64,000 bases of DNA from Liolophura sinensis (GCF_032854445.1 NC_088300.1:2358001-2422000), one strand, 5' to 3'. Counted from the first letter of the stretch, positions 24,101-39,100 are shown. Notes: a model not told the origin generated them from the sequence alone. Program-made: numbers and translations.

Positions 24101-27100
24101 CCTACAGTAGTAAGAGAGCTGTGGGAGACAGTGAGCCAGCTGGATGCACATATGTGAGAAAACTTAGTACATACTCTGACTGTCTGTCCATGACACAGTA
24201 CAGGACTGGATCAGAAGACTCTATGGCGTTTCAGCACCATATTCCTGATGTGCTATGACATGAGAACATTGCAATCGGCTTTCACATTTATTATACGATA
24301 GAGTTTCTGAAGGAAATCATGGCTGATAAAATACTTTCAAAAGTAGCAGACTTTGAACAGGTATTCAATTCCTACAAGACTCACCCTGCACCTTTCTTCT
24401 TGCCCAGTGTAAAGCATTGGAACTTGGGAGCTGGCATTAGAGTACTGTCCTCATCGTGCTGATTGCTGGCACCGTCTTCCTCCTCATCACTGAATGGTTC
24501 AGCCTGAAACAATAAAACAGCACATGAAAATATCTTATCATTGAAGCTTTGGATTAATGCAAATTGGTCTTTAGCAGAAACAATTACTGTACACATTGAA
24601 CTTTTATGAATTATTGCTAATGGCTTTATGCTACTTTATTAGTATTTCAGCCATACTATGTCAACTGAACGTTTAGGTTTGCGTACATAGAATATATAGG
24701 TACAGCTGTCTGAGTAGACAACACTCAAAATGGTATGCATATACAAATAATATGTTACCATATGTTACATTAAACAGACTGCCTAGCCAGTGGCAAGAAA
24801 AGGCAGAAAGTACGATGTATACACGCATCAGATTGGCATACAGCGTGTAAAATAAAATTTTCACTTGGAAATAATTTTGAGAAATACTGACAAGACAAAA
24901 ATGAAATTGACAAAATCTATTTCTGACAAAACAGATCAAAACTCCACAATCTAATATGATCTAGAGGATTCAGCACTGAATCTGTGTATTGTTGGATAAA
25001 TTTTCACTGAATTTGGCGCCATAGTTCTGGAGATCTAATGTTACCAGGTCACATAAGAATTTTTGTCTGACGTATGATTGAGTGAGTGAGTGCTTGGGGT
25101 TTAAAGTTGTACGTAACAGTTTTTCAGTCGTATGACGACGAAGGAATCCCACATGTGCCTCCTTGTTGCAAGATAGATTTCCACCGCTCTTTTATCAAGT
25201 GCTGCTTCACTGAGACACCTTATCGAAGGCAACTAAGCGGGCCCCCCGAGTTATTATACCGAAACGTGTCTACTAGTCGTTGTACTGTCCCCTTCATGCT
25301 GAATGCCAAGCATGGAAGTTACAACTTCCTCTTTTAAGGTCTTAGGTGTGACTCGACCCTGGACAGACCCTGGATCTACCGCTCCCGAAACAGACGCTCC
25401 ACCCACTGTATTATCGGGGCCAGTCGTCTGATGTGTGACCAATGCATTAACTGAATGTGCCAAAACAGTCCTTGGCTGACAAATTTTTGTGAGACATTAA
25501 AACGACACTGGGATAAAAAGATAACAAAGCTGCTGTCACAAACCATATTATCTCTGTTTTCCTTCTCTTCATCATCAGATACGAATGTGAAGGAGGTTTC
25601 GCTCTCGTTGTCACTGTCAGCATCATCGGCCACAGGACGTCGTTTTATACCCCTCTTCTGTGAGGACTTGATCTGTGAGCTGTAAGAGGTGAACACGACA
25701 CTGCATGTAAGCATATAAGTTTGGCATGTGTCACATTTACACTGGCCCTATATCAATATTTATATCACAACTTCTTATTCAGTGAGTTGGAGGTAGTTCA
25801 AAAACATGATCAATTTTAAGCCTTTAAAGAAAAGACAACAAACAGTAAAACTTGAGATATTTAGGACGAGGGGTGAGAACAGGCCTAAACGGCCAGACAT
25901 TTTGCTGACAATGGTGACTCTATGCATCAACTTTCAATCAGTAATTCACCATGTTAAAGCATCGGGGAACTAGATATCTAGTCACTGATACTCCATGCAT
26001 ACATAGTGAACAGGCAAAACAGGGTTCTGGTGATGAAAGCGGAAACGCCTGCATCTTCGGCTCATAGAAATAAGTTGAGTCTGATTACTTAAAATTCCTA
26101 GCATGGTGGCACTTCCTGTTATCTCAATGTGCACAATTTTGCTTACTTGAACTCTAATATTTAAGCTATGTAACATCACATGAACATATCGCTTCTAAAA
26201 CTTCGTGTGGGATACTTTATCATTGAGTACTAACATTTGGTCCAGAGTGAGAAGCCTTTTCATTTAAGTTTTTGGGTATGTAATTTGCTACATTGTTTAC
26301 ATAATTTTTCACTTTGTCTTTAATCATGTTGATGGACTTTTTAAGTTTTTCCTGAATTATTCCATTTTCTATTGTCCTATCTTACTCGTCTCTAAGATAT
26401 TACATGTTACATATATGTATGTAACATACATATATGTAACACTACCAAAATTCTTCACTTAAAAAATCAGTTTCTTGCTAAAAATCTTGCAAACCTTCAG
26501 AACACTTCTGATTGGCTTCAAATGGCACGGAACCAAATGACATTTTACATTTGTTGTCTGCCAAAAACTTGCCAAAATAAAAATGACATTTTACATTTGT
26601 CTGCCAAAAACTTGCCAAAATAAAAATGACATTTTACATTTGAAATATGTCCTTGATTTCAACCCGTATACACACCGTAAGCTTAAATCCTGACATGATA
26701 GATCCTACATACAACTGTAGCCATACCTGTCAGTGAACCTTCCTGAGCACAACCCCAGCAGTTCCTCCATGTCACCTGTGTGAGCGTTGTCATCCTCCAT
26801 CTCAGGCTGCCAGAACAGGCTACGGCTTGTCCTCTTGTCCCCTGGGGGAGGGGCACTCTGGGATGGATCCCCAAATCTCCCTGAGCACAGCCCCAGCAAC
26901 TCATCCATGGTGGACTCCTCAAATGAGGGACCCAGCAGGCTGGCAGGCTTGTGCTTGGGCTTCTTCAGAGTAGAATTTACTTTCAGAAACCTGTCATTTA
27001 CAAATTAAGTTCACTTTAATTTCATAGTTTTCTTCAGTATTGTGCTAAACAATGATCAAGAAAACAAAAATTCAAATTAGTTCCTTAATGGTAATAGTTA

Positions 27101-30100
27101 TGTTGCACTTCATATTTACTGCCTAAAACAATACCTTATATTAAAATGACTTCCAAGGCTACAACATATGGGTACGTTTTTCTCCAAGTAAAATTTGTCA
27201 ACATACCAGCCATTACCTGTGTAATTAGATGTGGTGTAGATGATATGTCTTTAGCACAGGTATTCAGATGTTTAACAGAGTACAGATAAAGATTTCCAGT
27301 AAAATACTGATACAACAGAATGTAACAGAACCAGGTGATCACAATGATCGCACTTACCCATCAGCATCAAGCATCTGTGACTGAGTGTCCTCTGACAGAA
27401 AGTGAAGGCTCTGAGAATCTGACGGGGCCAGCTGGCTGTGCTGACTGGACTCTGTGGTACTGTACAGGTCCTGAGAGTCTTCAATGGGCAGGCTGAGGGG
27501 GCGTGGCGCAATCTTACACGTCCAGCTCTGAAACAGGGTACAGAAATGCCGGATTGACCCATTACTTTAGTATTAAAACATCACACTGACAAATTGACAG
27601 ACACATGCAGGGCTCAAATTAGAAAATCTCCTTTGGCCTGCAACTTTCTTCCAGTCATCAACTTTTTAGCAGGCACAACAGCAGATGACCTGCAATTTTT
27701 AAATATGGCCTGCCAATTTAGTAGTTAAATTAAACCTTGAGGTCCATTTTCAACAACTTTCTGATATTTGCCTGCCTCAATGTTTAATCACTGAATTCCA
27801 AAATCCAGTATGTCCATAATGAAGTGGGCTTTTAGATTCACTCTAAAGCAGGAGAGAATAGGACCTTTATTATCACTTCTGCAAGTATAAATCCAATCCA
27901 CATTGTTGCAAATCCACAGACATATTTCCTTCTCTCTCGTCAAAATAATTATTTGCAGTCATGGTGAGTTGAGTCTACTAACATTTCGGAACCGCACGCC
28001 AAAAGACATGGAAATCAACCTAACAGGAACACGCAGCCCAAAATGACTAGCGATGATTTCATCAGCCAGGGATTAAAAATAAAAAGAACAATTTGCTCTG
28101 TCAGTCAAATGAGAAAGTAAACTCCAAAGGTCTCAGTTAAGGCTTGCGGCTATCATTTATCGTCTGCGCAGCTGTCTCGTTATCTATGTTCTCTGAACGT
28201 GGCCTTAGATTCAATCTGGACTTGAAGAGAATGAAGAGAGAAAAGTTTGCATTTTATCCGATTTTCTGCATATAGCTCCAAAATGGATTTAAATGTGCAC
28301 TAGTTATTGAAAGGATCCCTTTATCTTCAATCCAAAAAAGAAGTCAACATTGGTTTTGCTGCTAGTTGATGCAAAAACTGAAGGTACATGGCACAATACG
28401 AGTGCTCATGCACCCATAATCGAAGGGAGATAAAATTGTTCTTAAGTAGCGTTCGTTATCAGAGTAATCTCTCAGAACATATCTCTGTGGTTTGCAACGG
28501 CCATGAACGGTGTTTCCTATGTTTTCGGTGAATAATAAATTTGTTGTATCTTTATCACACCGCCATAAATTAGAAAGCAGAACTTACAGTTGTCCACACA
28601 TTGAGACCTCATACTTGGCTTGCGAGTTTATTTGTTCCTTTTTTTTTTTTTCGGCAGGCCAGTTTTTTGCAATTCGTGGTGCACATGGTACATTGGATAG
28701 GAAATTGACCGTACACCGCCGAGACAACTAAATCGTGACAAGTAATCATGAATACTTTAATACCAGTGGCAGCTGGCTTACAAAGGACAAGCATGTGTTC
28801 ACTTGGCTTGGTTTACTCTCTTCGTCATACTGGAAATCTTTTGTTTATATTTACCAACTTCTCAACAACTGTCAGTCATTTTATTTATTCATTTGATTGG
28901 TGTTTTACGTCGTCTTTACATCAAGAGTATTTCACTCATACAGTGGTATTCCCAGCATTGCAGTGGGAGGAAACCCACAATCATCTGCAGGTTAATGGCA
29001 CATATCAATCAACACCAAGTTCATTATACCCTGTGGCTACAAGACAGTGAAATAGCCAACCTGAGCACCTGATCAAGTTTATTAATTGATATTTAAAATA
29101 ACAAGAACACTGTGTGACTAAGAGTCCTGAACAAAGCCATAGCTCTACCTCTGGCTGTGTAGCTGATGATATATGTTTGGTGAATGGAGTCATGCAGTCT
29201 TCCTCAAAACTGACATCCTTCTCATTTTCTGTCCCAGCTTCTACAGTCATTTCAACATCTTCCTTTTCTTCTGAAAAAGCAAAGTTACAATATAGGCAAT
29301 CACTAAAATCAGGAGACTTCTTTTTCAGAAATTCTAAGGTTTCATTTATTTTTTGTCCATTCCCATAAGTCAACCATTACAACCAAGTTCTATTTAGTAT
29401 TGAAATTGCACAGCTCTGGGTACGTCCCAGAGTCATCACAGCAGAGGCCTTCTTCTGTCATCTTGTTCCAGCTGTGTGCATGTATTTATTTATTTATTTG
29501 ATTGGTGTTTTACGCCGTACTCAAGAATATTTCACTTATACGACGGCGGCCAGCATTATGGAGGGAGGAAAGCCACGACCATCCCCAGGTTGCTCTGTGC
29601 GCATGTAACCGACAGGTGAAACTTCAGGTCATTTATTGTAAGTTATTTCACATCAGATCAAAAAAAAAAAAATATGCAAATCAAATTACTCAACATTAAG
29701 AACAGTGAATTATTACTCGTAACAAACTTTTTAATGATGGTCTGACTTTTCTTAAGTTTGAAAAAAACAAACCAAGCAGCTGAAACTTCCACATGCCACA
29801 GCTGACTTATTGCTAGCATATTTTAACGATGAAAGTGCCCATGTTAAATATGGCAACCAATTCTGATGAAATTGACATGGACAGAGATGGGAAAACAGGT
29901 AAACTCAGACAAGCTGTTTTTTAAGTCATGTGATGACTGAGGAGGAAGCAGAAACTGATGATGAAAAACTTTTTTCATCTCAATGTTAAGGGCAAAACTG
30001 TACGGTATTGATGACCTGCACTTATGATCATGTTTTATCTCTACACCAAGGAGTTTCATGGTCCAGTGCATGAAGAGTCCTTGAAATTCTTGTCAGAGCT

Positions 30101-33100
30101 AAAACATGGTTACGAGTTCAAATCCTCTTCTCGTATAGCTTCTCTCGCTATGGCACATTAAAGTGAGAAATCTTTAACCTTGACCATCCTTCGATTCCTC
30201 GTCATCACTGATAGTGAGAGCTCGGGGTTTCTTCACTTTCTGGCACGGCTTGATTACATCTTCATCCATGTCCATGTCATCATCTGTAAAGGACATCAAC
30301 AGATTATTTGAAAGAAAACCTCAAATTACTTCAAAACATTGCTTCGTCGGAAAAACCGGTTTTCATAATGTATCAGACTTCCTCTTCCAGACTTTACTTG
30401 TTATGAAAATAGATTACTTTGTTCCTTTGGCTTTTCACTGAGCAGAGACGCAAGGCGTATATCACAATGTGAAGTTCACAGGGACAGGAGTGCGACTCCA
30501 GGAATAGGACAGTAGTTGGCAGTGAAACGAAAAATATCATTCGCTCAAAATGACAGGCCTACTTACAATTGGGTCTACCAAGCAATTACCTAATGGACTG
30601 ACCCACACGATGAAGTTAATCCAACACAATGTCAGTTACGCAACGATATTTCACAGAAGATTGGAAGTGATGTATTGCACCATGTGTAAAAATTACAGTG
30701 ACCGCATATAGCCCCTCCCCGGTCAGTTATTACAACAGATACATGTCAAAACTAAGCACACAGTGCACTTAATCATACATGGGCCAACAGTTCAGTGCGA
30801 AGAAATTTTGTTCTGGGAGTTGTAAAAATGTCAGGTAACTATTAGGGATCAACAGGACAATTGTCCTGCTGGTTTTACTTCTAATTTCTATCCCTGCCAA
30901 CTGTCAATCCTGAACACTCATTTGTCCTATAGTGTGAACAGTGATCTGTATTGTTGCAAATAGGTAAACACGACACACTGGTTACAAATCATTGTATGAC
31001 ATCAAGATGAACATCACATTTTATTTTCATTGAGCATAGAATGAGAACTAAAACTGTAGTGGGATCACTCCATCACTCCAAACAATAATATGAATTCATT
31101 ATCGCTCTTCTTTTAAGGATCTTCTTCCAACTCACTGTGTTTGTCCTCCTTCATGGTATCCTCTTCATCAGACAAGGTAAGCTTGAGGCTCTCGTTCTCT
31201 TCATCATCAATGGCCTCAGCTTTATCCTCCTCATCACCTATCTCACAATCAGCTGCATCACAGTCATCCTCATCCTCAGCTTCCTCATCAGCAAAGGGGT
31301 TCACCTGAGAAATCACACAGAATCCAGTCAAAATCATTAACAGAAACGTAGTGCCTTACACCATGCCACAAACAGCATGTCACCATGTACTACAGCAAGT
31401 TTAGGACTAGTATACAAAAAAAAAGCACACAGCGTAACAGCCAGAAATTATACACATGAATAATTCCGAATACCTACCTCCCTATCTCCTTCATCTACGT
31501 CCTCATCTATGTCCTCATCTTCCTCCTCAGCCGAGGATATCTGATCCCCTGGTTTATAATCCCCATCCTCTTCTTCCTCTGTATCACTCCCATCTGTCAT
31601 CTCAGCCTCCTCTTCCTCTTCTGCATTCCCCTCCTCATAACCCTCCTCATTATCCAACTGGTACAGCTCCACTCTCTTCTGGCGAGCCTCCTCCCTCTTG
31701 ACCCTCATCTGAGCTGACAGCTGCTCTTTCAGGGCCAACAGTTTCGCTCCTGTAAAATTCAACCATATTAGCAAATGACAATAAGACATACTTAACTTTC
31801 TACACCACATAATTTCCTAATATAAATAATCATGAATTAGACCATGATCAAACATGTGCCCAGTTTTCTTTAGTCTTGACATGTCATATCAACATAAGTT
31901 AAACACATACACCAATTATTAATAACTAAATAAAAATGTACATTTAGTGCTTGTAATCTACATATTTTCAGTACATGTAATGTACATGTACAGACTTAAA
32001 TGTCACACTGGTGGAATTAATTTCTTAAGGGTTACTCTCAATACCATTAAATTAAAAAAAAAAAAATCTTTGACACTTTTAAAAACACTATGAATGTGAA
32101 TGGATGTACTTGCCTGGTGTGTCACACTGAGAAAGAGGGTCCTCCGGTTGTTCTGGGTGATACACCACTGTGGTTAACTTCAGCTCCTCCTTCTTATCCA
32201 CGCCTATCTCCTTTTGTACAATACTGGCAACGCCAACAACAATCATCAATAACTTACTTTAGCATTTTAATGGTTTCACGTTTTATGAAACTGTACATGA
32301 CGGCTGTCATATTTAGGTCTTGAAAAACAACTGGGCCATGCCACTGGTACTCAACAAACATTATGGCACAAAATTATCAAAAGATGATCAACCAACCAAT
32401 CAGCTATTTCAATCACAGGATTCAACTGGAAAAATGCAACCTAATCTAGGGATATTGAACATTTCTAGACATTCAAGAGAATCAACCATTTTTCAACAAC
32501 CAACTAAAAAGTAGTTCAGCACTACCATTTCATATGTGACAATTGGTGATTTAGAATGGTTCTGCTTATCATAAAATCGGTTATTCACTCCTTCAGTATC
32601 TCACCTGATACTGTGGTCTTTGCTCTGTTGAGGTTTCTTCTTCTTGGAGTGTTGTAGAAATCTGGACATAAGGCTGACCACCCCTGGGTTAGTGGGTGTC
32701 TGCCGACCATCACCATCATCCAGACTGATCACCATGTGGGGAGAGCCACTCAGCTTCGGCGTAAGGGTCTTCAAGTCAGCCACAGACAGGGCCTTCTGGT
32801 TTAGAGTAACACTTGTCTTCTCATTACCATACACGGACTCCACTGTCAGACCCACAATATCTGTCCTTAGCTCACTGTTATCAGTTACAGGATTTGCAGC
32901 ACTGTTTGTCCTTTCAGTTTTAAGAATATTGTTGAGCATGTTGATGTCACATTCATCAGGGGAGATAGCTGCAGCAAACGCACCTTCCTCTGGGTCCTCA
33001 AACAACTGAATACTGCTGGTATTAGGCGAGACATCTGCATTTGAATTCTGAATTCTAGCCTCATTACCACTTGATCCAGTCAATGTACACTCTGCACTGA

Positions 33101-36100
33101 CTACTGTATTCTCCACTTGTAATGTCAAAGGCTTGGAGATAATATCTGGTAGCTCCTTCACTGCTAGATCAACACACAATGCTGCTTCAGCTCTAAGTTC
33201 TTCATTATTAGTGTCCATTTCCACAACTAAGTCCGGGAGGGTGTCGAAATCTTCCTCCTGTAAGAGACTTACTCTCTCAGCAGCTTTTTCCAGCACTACC
33301 TTTTGTTCAACAGGGTCACTACTGGATGAACCCACAACCTCTTCACTTTCCTTAACCTCAACATTTTTATCTTCCTTGCTTGCCAACGCTTTTTGTTTTT
33401 TCAATTCCTCTCGCCGTTTATTTCTTTCTCTTTCCTTCTCCTCATACCATGAGATGCTCCTGTGAACAAAATAGTTCAAAATAACTGGCATCACAGCATA
33501 GCGCATAAAAATGACGTGAAAACTGTGAACTGATGGGATAAAGATTACTCTGGTCATCCTATTCATGTACCCTCCCACTGATTACACATTCAGGATATTC
33601 CCAGCCAAGAGACCATAAATGGCCTCAACATGTAAATTTTACATTTTTCAAGTTAATATATAATAATACAATGACACTAACACCTTTTTTTAAACAATAA
33701 TGTGATAAATACTGAAATTCTTGAACCTTCATAGAAGGGCATTCTTCTGTACAGACTGATAAAATTTTACGTTCTGAATCCTGAACTTGGTCATCCCAAC
33801 CCATGTAGTTTTGTCTCCAAAATCAAATTGAAAATGTAATTTGCTTTTTCACATGTGAAACAGTTGAGGAATTAGGGTATGCAAATAGAAAAATACATAT
33901 CTTCAACATAACTTTATTTTTCTTCTCATTACAGGTTAACTATGCATTTGACTCTCAGCTTACTGTTTGCTGGTTTGTTTGTTTCAGGTTTAGCATCATC
34001 AGCTCATTGACATAATGTGATGTTATCAAATTAAACACATATATTAACATACATCTATTTTCACAATTTTTCAGTAAGAGACAGCCTACATCTTGGTAAC
34101 AATTCCCTTTGTCCAAATTTGGTCCAAATATTAAAGGAATAGACAAGGTCCAGCATTAAACAGTGACAAGGGTCAGGGGACTGGTCAGGGAATGAGAACT
34201 GGTGCTCAGTAGAACACACCCCTCTGGACATTAGCTCTTTGATGGCTAGATTTGACAATTGCACTTTAGAACCCACGCTTTCACAGAAGGCTTTGGCAGT
34301 GTAGCCGTTTCCTCACTAAGGAAGCGTAAGCTTACCTGAAGCCAGCAGCGCCTTTCAGAGTCTTGAGGGCTGACTGTTTCTGAGCTGCACTGTTCAGAAA
34401 GTCACTCAAAGACTTGGGCTTTGGCTGGTGATAAGGAATGTTTACTCTCGACTCTACAAAAAAAAATTCAACACAGTTTAAGTAACAAGTAAACAAAACA
34501 AAAAGGCCTTCTGTAGTCAAGACAAAACAGAGACGTAACAGATGAAAGCTTGAAACATTCAACATTATGACAGACACAACGTCACCTCTGACAGCCATGT
34601 CTTCTGTATCACTGTCAGAAATCCTGATTTTATCAACATAGAACAACTTGCAGCTGAGTTAAAACACATGCAGATACCTCTTATTAGCCTCTGAGTTTCA
34701 CTGTGTATTTCCTGTCTCTCTTCCATCTCAGCCTTCTTCTGTTTACGGGTTGACGGTTTCTTAGCAGCACCCTACAGAAGATACCATAAACTGAAGAACG
34801 CATTATTACACTGGCCGTCATAAGGACTATCATGTAATCTCAACTAGGAGTAGCAATATTACATGTAAATTAAAGGAGAAGAAAACTTAAAAACATGACA
34901 CTATAGGTTGAAAAGAGCCTTTTTCATATTTTTCCTCGCCATACACGTTAAGCCTGGAAATGGCAAAGCTGGCACAAATCGCCAATCCCTTCGCGTCCTC
35001 CATCTTTAACAACCTGTAATTTATGCTGGGAATGTGTTGCCTCTCAGCCAATGAGAGTCGTTAAAACTTCCGGCTTGTTCGTGTAAACTCGGAACGTACG
35101 TCCAATATTCTGGTTTCCTGATCGTCAAGCGGAATGCGAACTGTACTGTTCGCTACCTTCTGGGAAGAAGAGTTCTATCGGAAATGTACAAACTGCACTT
35201 CAGCCGTTTTCGATGGCAATTCTCCTCCTAACACAGAAGACTTCAGGACTAGGCAAAATGGAGTCACCCCCAGCAGATTTTGGCTCTGACTTTATTTATA
35301 ATTTGTCAACTTGAGGTACATACATGTATTAGATTTTTTTTATGATATGCACCTGCGAGGAAATGCATACTCTTTTCAATAGTATTTGTTTGATATTTAA
35401 ATTTTCTTCTCCTTTTAAGTGGAGTGAGTGCGTGCTTGGGGTTTAACGTCATACTTAACAATTTTTCAGTCATATGACGACGAAGGAATCCTTAGAGTGC
35501 ATGTAATATGCCTCCTTGTTGCAGAACGGATTCCACCGATCTTTTATCTAGTGCTGCTTCACTTAGACGCCTTACCAAAGGCAAATAAGCTGCCCCACCA
35601 TTATACCATTATATTGATACAGGTCTCCTTCATGCTGAACGCCAAGCGAGGAAGTTACAACTTCCTCGTTTAACGGAGAAGAAAATTTAAATATCAAACA
35701 AATACCATTGAAAAGAGTATGCATTTCCTTGTAGGTGCATGTCATAAAAAAAATTCTAATATGTACCTCACGTTGATAAAATTATAAATATAGTCAGAGC
35801 CAAAATCTGCTGTGGGCGACTCCATTTTGCCTAAGAACTAGCATGGAAGTCTTCTGTGTTAGGAAGAGAATTGCTGTCGGAAAGGGCCGAAGTGCAGTTC
35901 GTACATTTCCGGTAGAACTCTTCTTCCCAGAAGGTAGCACACAGTACAGTTCATTTTCCGCTTGACAACCGGGAAACCAGAATGTTGGACGTAGGTTCTG
36001 AGTTTACACGAACAAGCCGGCAGTTTTAACAACTCTCAATGGCTGAGAGGCAACCCCCCCCCACCCCCCCAGCATAAATTACAGGATGTTAAAGATGGAG

Positions 36101-39100
36101 GACGTGATGGACTCAGCAATTTATGCCAGCTTTGCCATTTCAGGCTTTACGTGTATGGCGAGGAAAAATCGCAAAATTATGCAGCAGAAAAAAAGATAGA
36201 AAAAAATGTGCTTTTTACAGTCTACAGCCTTTCTAAAGTTTTCTTCACCTTTAAAGTCTAAGGTGTGACTCGACCCAGGATAGACCTTGGATCTACCGCT
36301 CCCGAAGCGGAAATTAAAGTGGAAGACAGCACCTGACTAATATTTATGTCCACTGAAAGACTACCGTTCAAAGCATCTTAAACTGACATTAAATATTTTA
36401 GATTTCTTTCAACCCAGTAAAAGTTTAGTGAACTTCTTTTTGACACAGCTTCAGCGCATTTCCATTACCGACTGCAAGGTACTCTACCTCTCTAACTTCA
36501 AAGTTATTTTCCGTATTATAGTCAAAGCAGTAGCCTATGGCAAATAAACATTGTGGACTTCAGCGACGAAGTTCCAAGTGAGAAATACCTTTCTCGAAAA
36601 GTAGACATACTGGAATGATATTTCATTCTCTGATTAAATTGTTCATACAGTAAACCTGCTATATCATTTACAGTTTAAGTAGCCTGCAGATGCACGGCCG
36701 GGGTATTCCTGGTTCGGGACGTACCATCCAGAGGGGGTTGTGCTGGTGATTTTTATCCCTACTAAATATTTACAAGATGACCATGGGATTGTTGTAGAGC
36801 TAGATTCAGGCTCAATCCTGAAACAAATGGAACTAAATCTAAGCACCTCTGAGGCTGATCTTGGCATTCAACTGTCATACAATTTTATGCTTCAGTTTTA
36901 TGGTGGTGGCCTCTAAGATGAGAGCAGTGCTGACCTAGTTATCACAAACATCAGAGAAAGCACCTTGGCTTGAACATGGTGTTTCAATAATTTCACTGTA
37001 TTTTATAAAAGGAAACAGAAAGAAAAATCCTCCCTGATATGCAAGAAAGACAAAGGAGCAAAATTTTAATTTCTCCATTCTAATAAACTTAAAAAATTAC
37101 ATCATAAGATTTAGTTGATTTTAAGCACTGTCTGGTGAGCCCAGTGAGTCTTCTTATTCACATCAACCTTCTGCATCCCAATTAAACTTTTCACTGACTC
37201 TGATATTTATTTAGAAGCTGCTGACTAAACGGTAAAATGTATTTGTATAATTTGAACAGCATGTCTAAGTAGGCCTAAGGCCTACTGGGGAGATTAATGC
37301 GATTTGGGCCAAGACAGTATGCTAATGTCCGACACCGTTGTATATTACACGGCTTGTAAATCAACTAATTTTATGTCTGTGGTGACCTGTACATGATACA
37401 GACCTGCCGAACAACACTGTGTGAAATGGCCCCACAGCTATACGTAACTAAACTGTTGTAAACAATCTACAAAATGATGTCAAATGCAGTAGTCCTGTGT
37501 TATCATATCTCACTTCATGGACTCAACGGGTAAAGGCTACGAAAATCCTGCTTTCAAATGAAATATGTTTTAGCCAGGTGCCGTCTTGTCCTTTAAGTAA
37601 AAGTTAGTGGGTAGACCACTATTTCTAGTTACCATCATCCATTTTAGATTTTTTCTAGGCTACATAAAATGCAGTAAAATCTTTGAATTCTAAGATGAGC
37701 TTTATGAGCTACTTTTTGTGTCAGTAATGTCAAAATTAAAAAGTAATGCGAAGGTCTTTCCAGTTTCCCTTTTTTTTCCTTCACACTAAGCAAAGAATAT
37801 TATACTGAAAAGTTCACCTTTTTCAGCCTGGCTTTGAGTTTGTCACTGATTGGCTGCTCTTCTCGGTCTGACTCAGAATAGCCCCGATTATCAGACTCCA
37901 TGCTACTTTCATCATCAGAATCATCATGCTTTCTCACATTTCCTGAAATGTACATATACATACATGTACATTACTCTAACCCAAGGATCCAGGGTCTTTA
38001 GTGTGAAATGACAAAAAATGGGTCATACAGTGCTTTTATAAAAGCAGACCTGCCTACCCCTAGTGAATGTAATATGTACAAACACTCACGTTTACGTGTA
38101 CAAATAAAATTTTATGTGTACAAAATCATGACAACAATACGGCAAATATATTTTTAACCCTTCTTTGAATTCACTACAAATAAAAACACCAATGCCAAAA
38201 AGTTTTAATTAGGGTAACCTTTTACTTGTGTCACTAAAACAGAGATGTCTGGAATTTTCAAAAATGGGACTAAGGTGTCCCAGAGGAAAACAAAAGACAT
38301 TTTTGGTGTGTTAGTTTAGGTCATAAGGAGGAAAATTGTGAAAATAATGATGTTATTATGGATATAGCATGTTTAGCTGGTGCATAAGTTTTGATGTGTT
38401 CTGTGTATTTTCTGTGATCAGGCTTTTTTTGACGATTTGCTTCTTGCGCTGTAAAAAAATATTGCAGATTTGAACAAATGTCACATAAATGGATACCCTA
38501 AAATACTTGTGACAGAAGCAATCTTGAATTCATTGAGTGTGACAGCCACTCTAGACCGGGGGACCTGCACTGATCATGTAAGGATGTGGATTTTCCAGTT
38601 GTAATTTCTGCTGTAATTTTGAGAATTAAGGAGTGCTTGTTCAAGAATTTCTCACTGTAAGTGACTTAAAGCTTTTACATCCGCTTTCTTCGTGCACATC
38701 AGTGACAAGCATTTAATCGCCAGCCATGTTGCTGGGAAAAGCATGCTCAATAACAAGGGTTGACATAAAAAGACAGAACGAAAAGAGTCAACAGACGAAA
38801 CACTTTGCACACTACATTTCAGCTATATTAATTAATTATTTATTAAGTTGGGGGTTTCCTACTAAATCCTCGCTGTAATGTGAATGCTAAACCATTGGAT
38901 CTGATACTAAAAACGAACTTGTATAAAAACGCAATCAGACTTTGGCTTTTATTTTTTTCTATGGTGTATGTCTATGCATGGTGTCTAAGCATTTTTTATA
39001 CTTCTTTGGCATACAGTCGGATGTTCTACATGATTGGCGTAAAAACTATGCCAAAATTGTACAACTAGACAGGTCTGATAAAAGTCATCAAGTACAATAA

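Noticed and set aside
33460-33578. MGGYMNRMTRV... as the start of a separate protein for the large open frame
   Set aside because: This part lies beyond a good splice acceptor at 33460; the exon joins exon 13 in phase and the protein is claspin.
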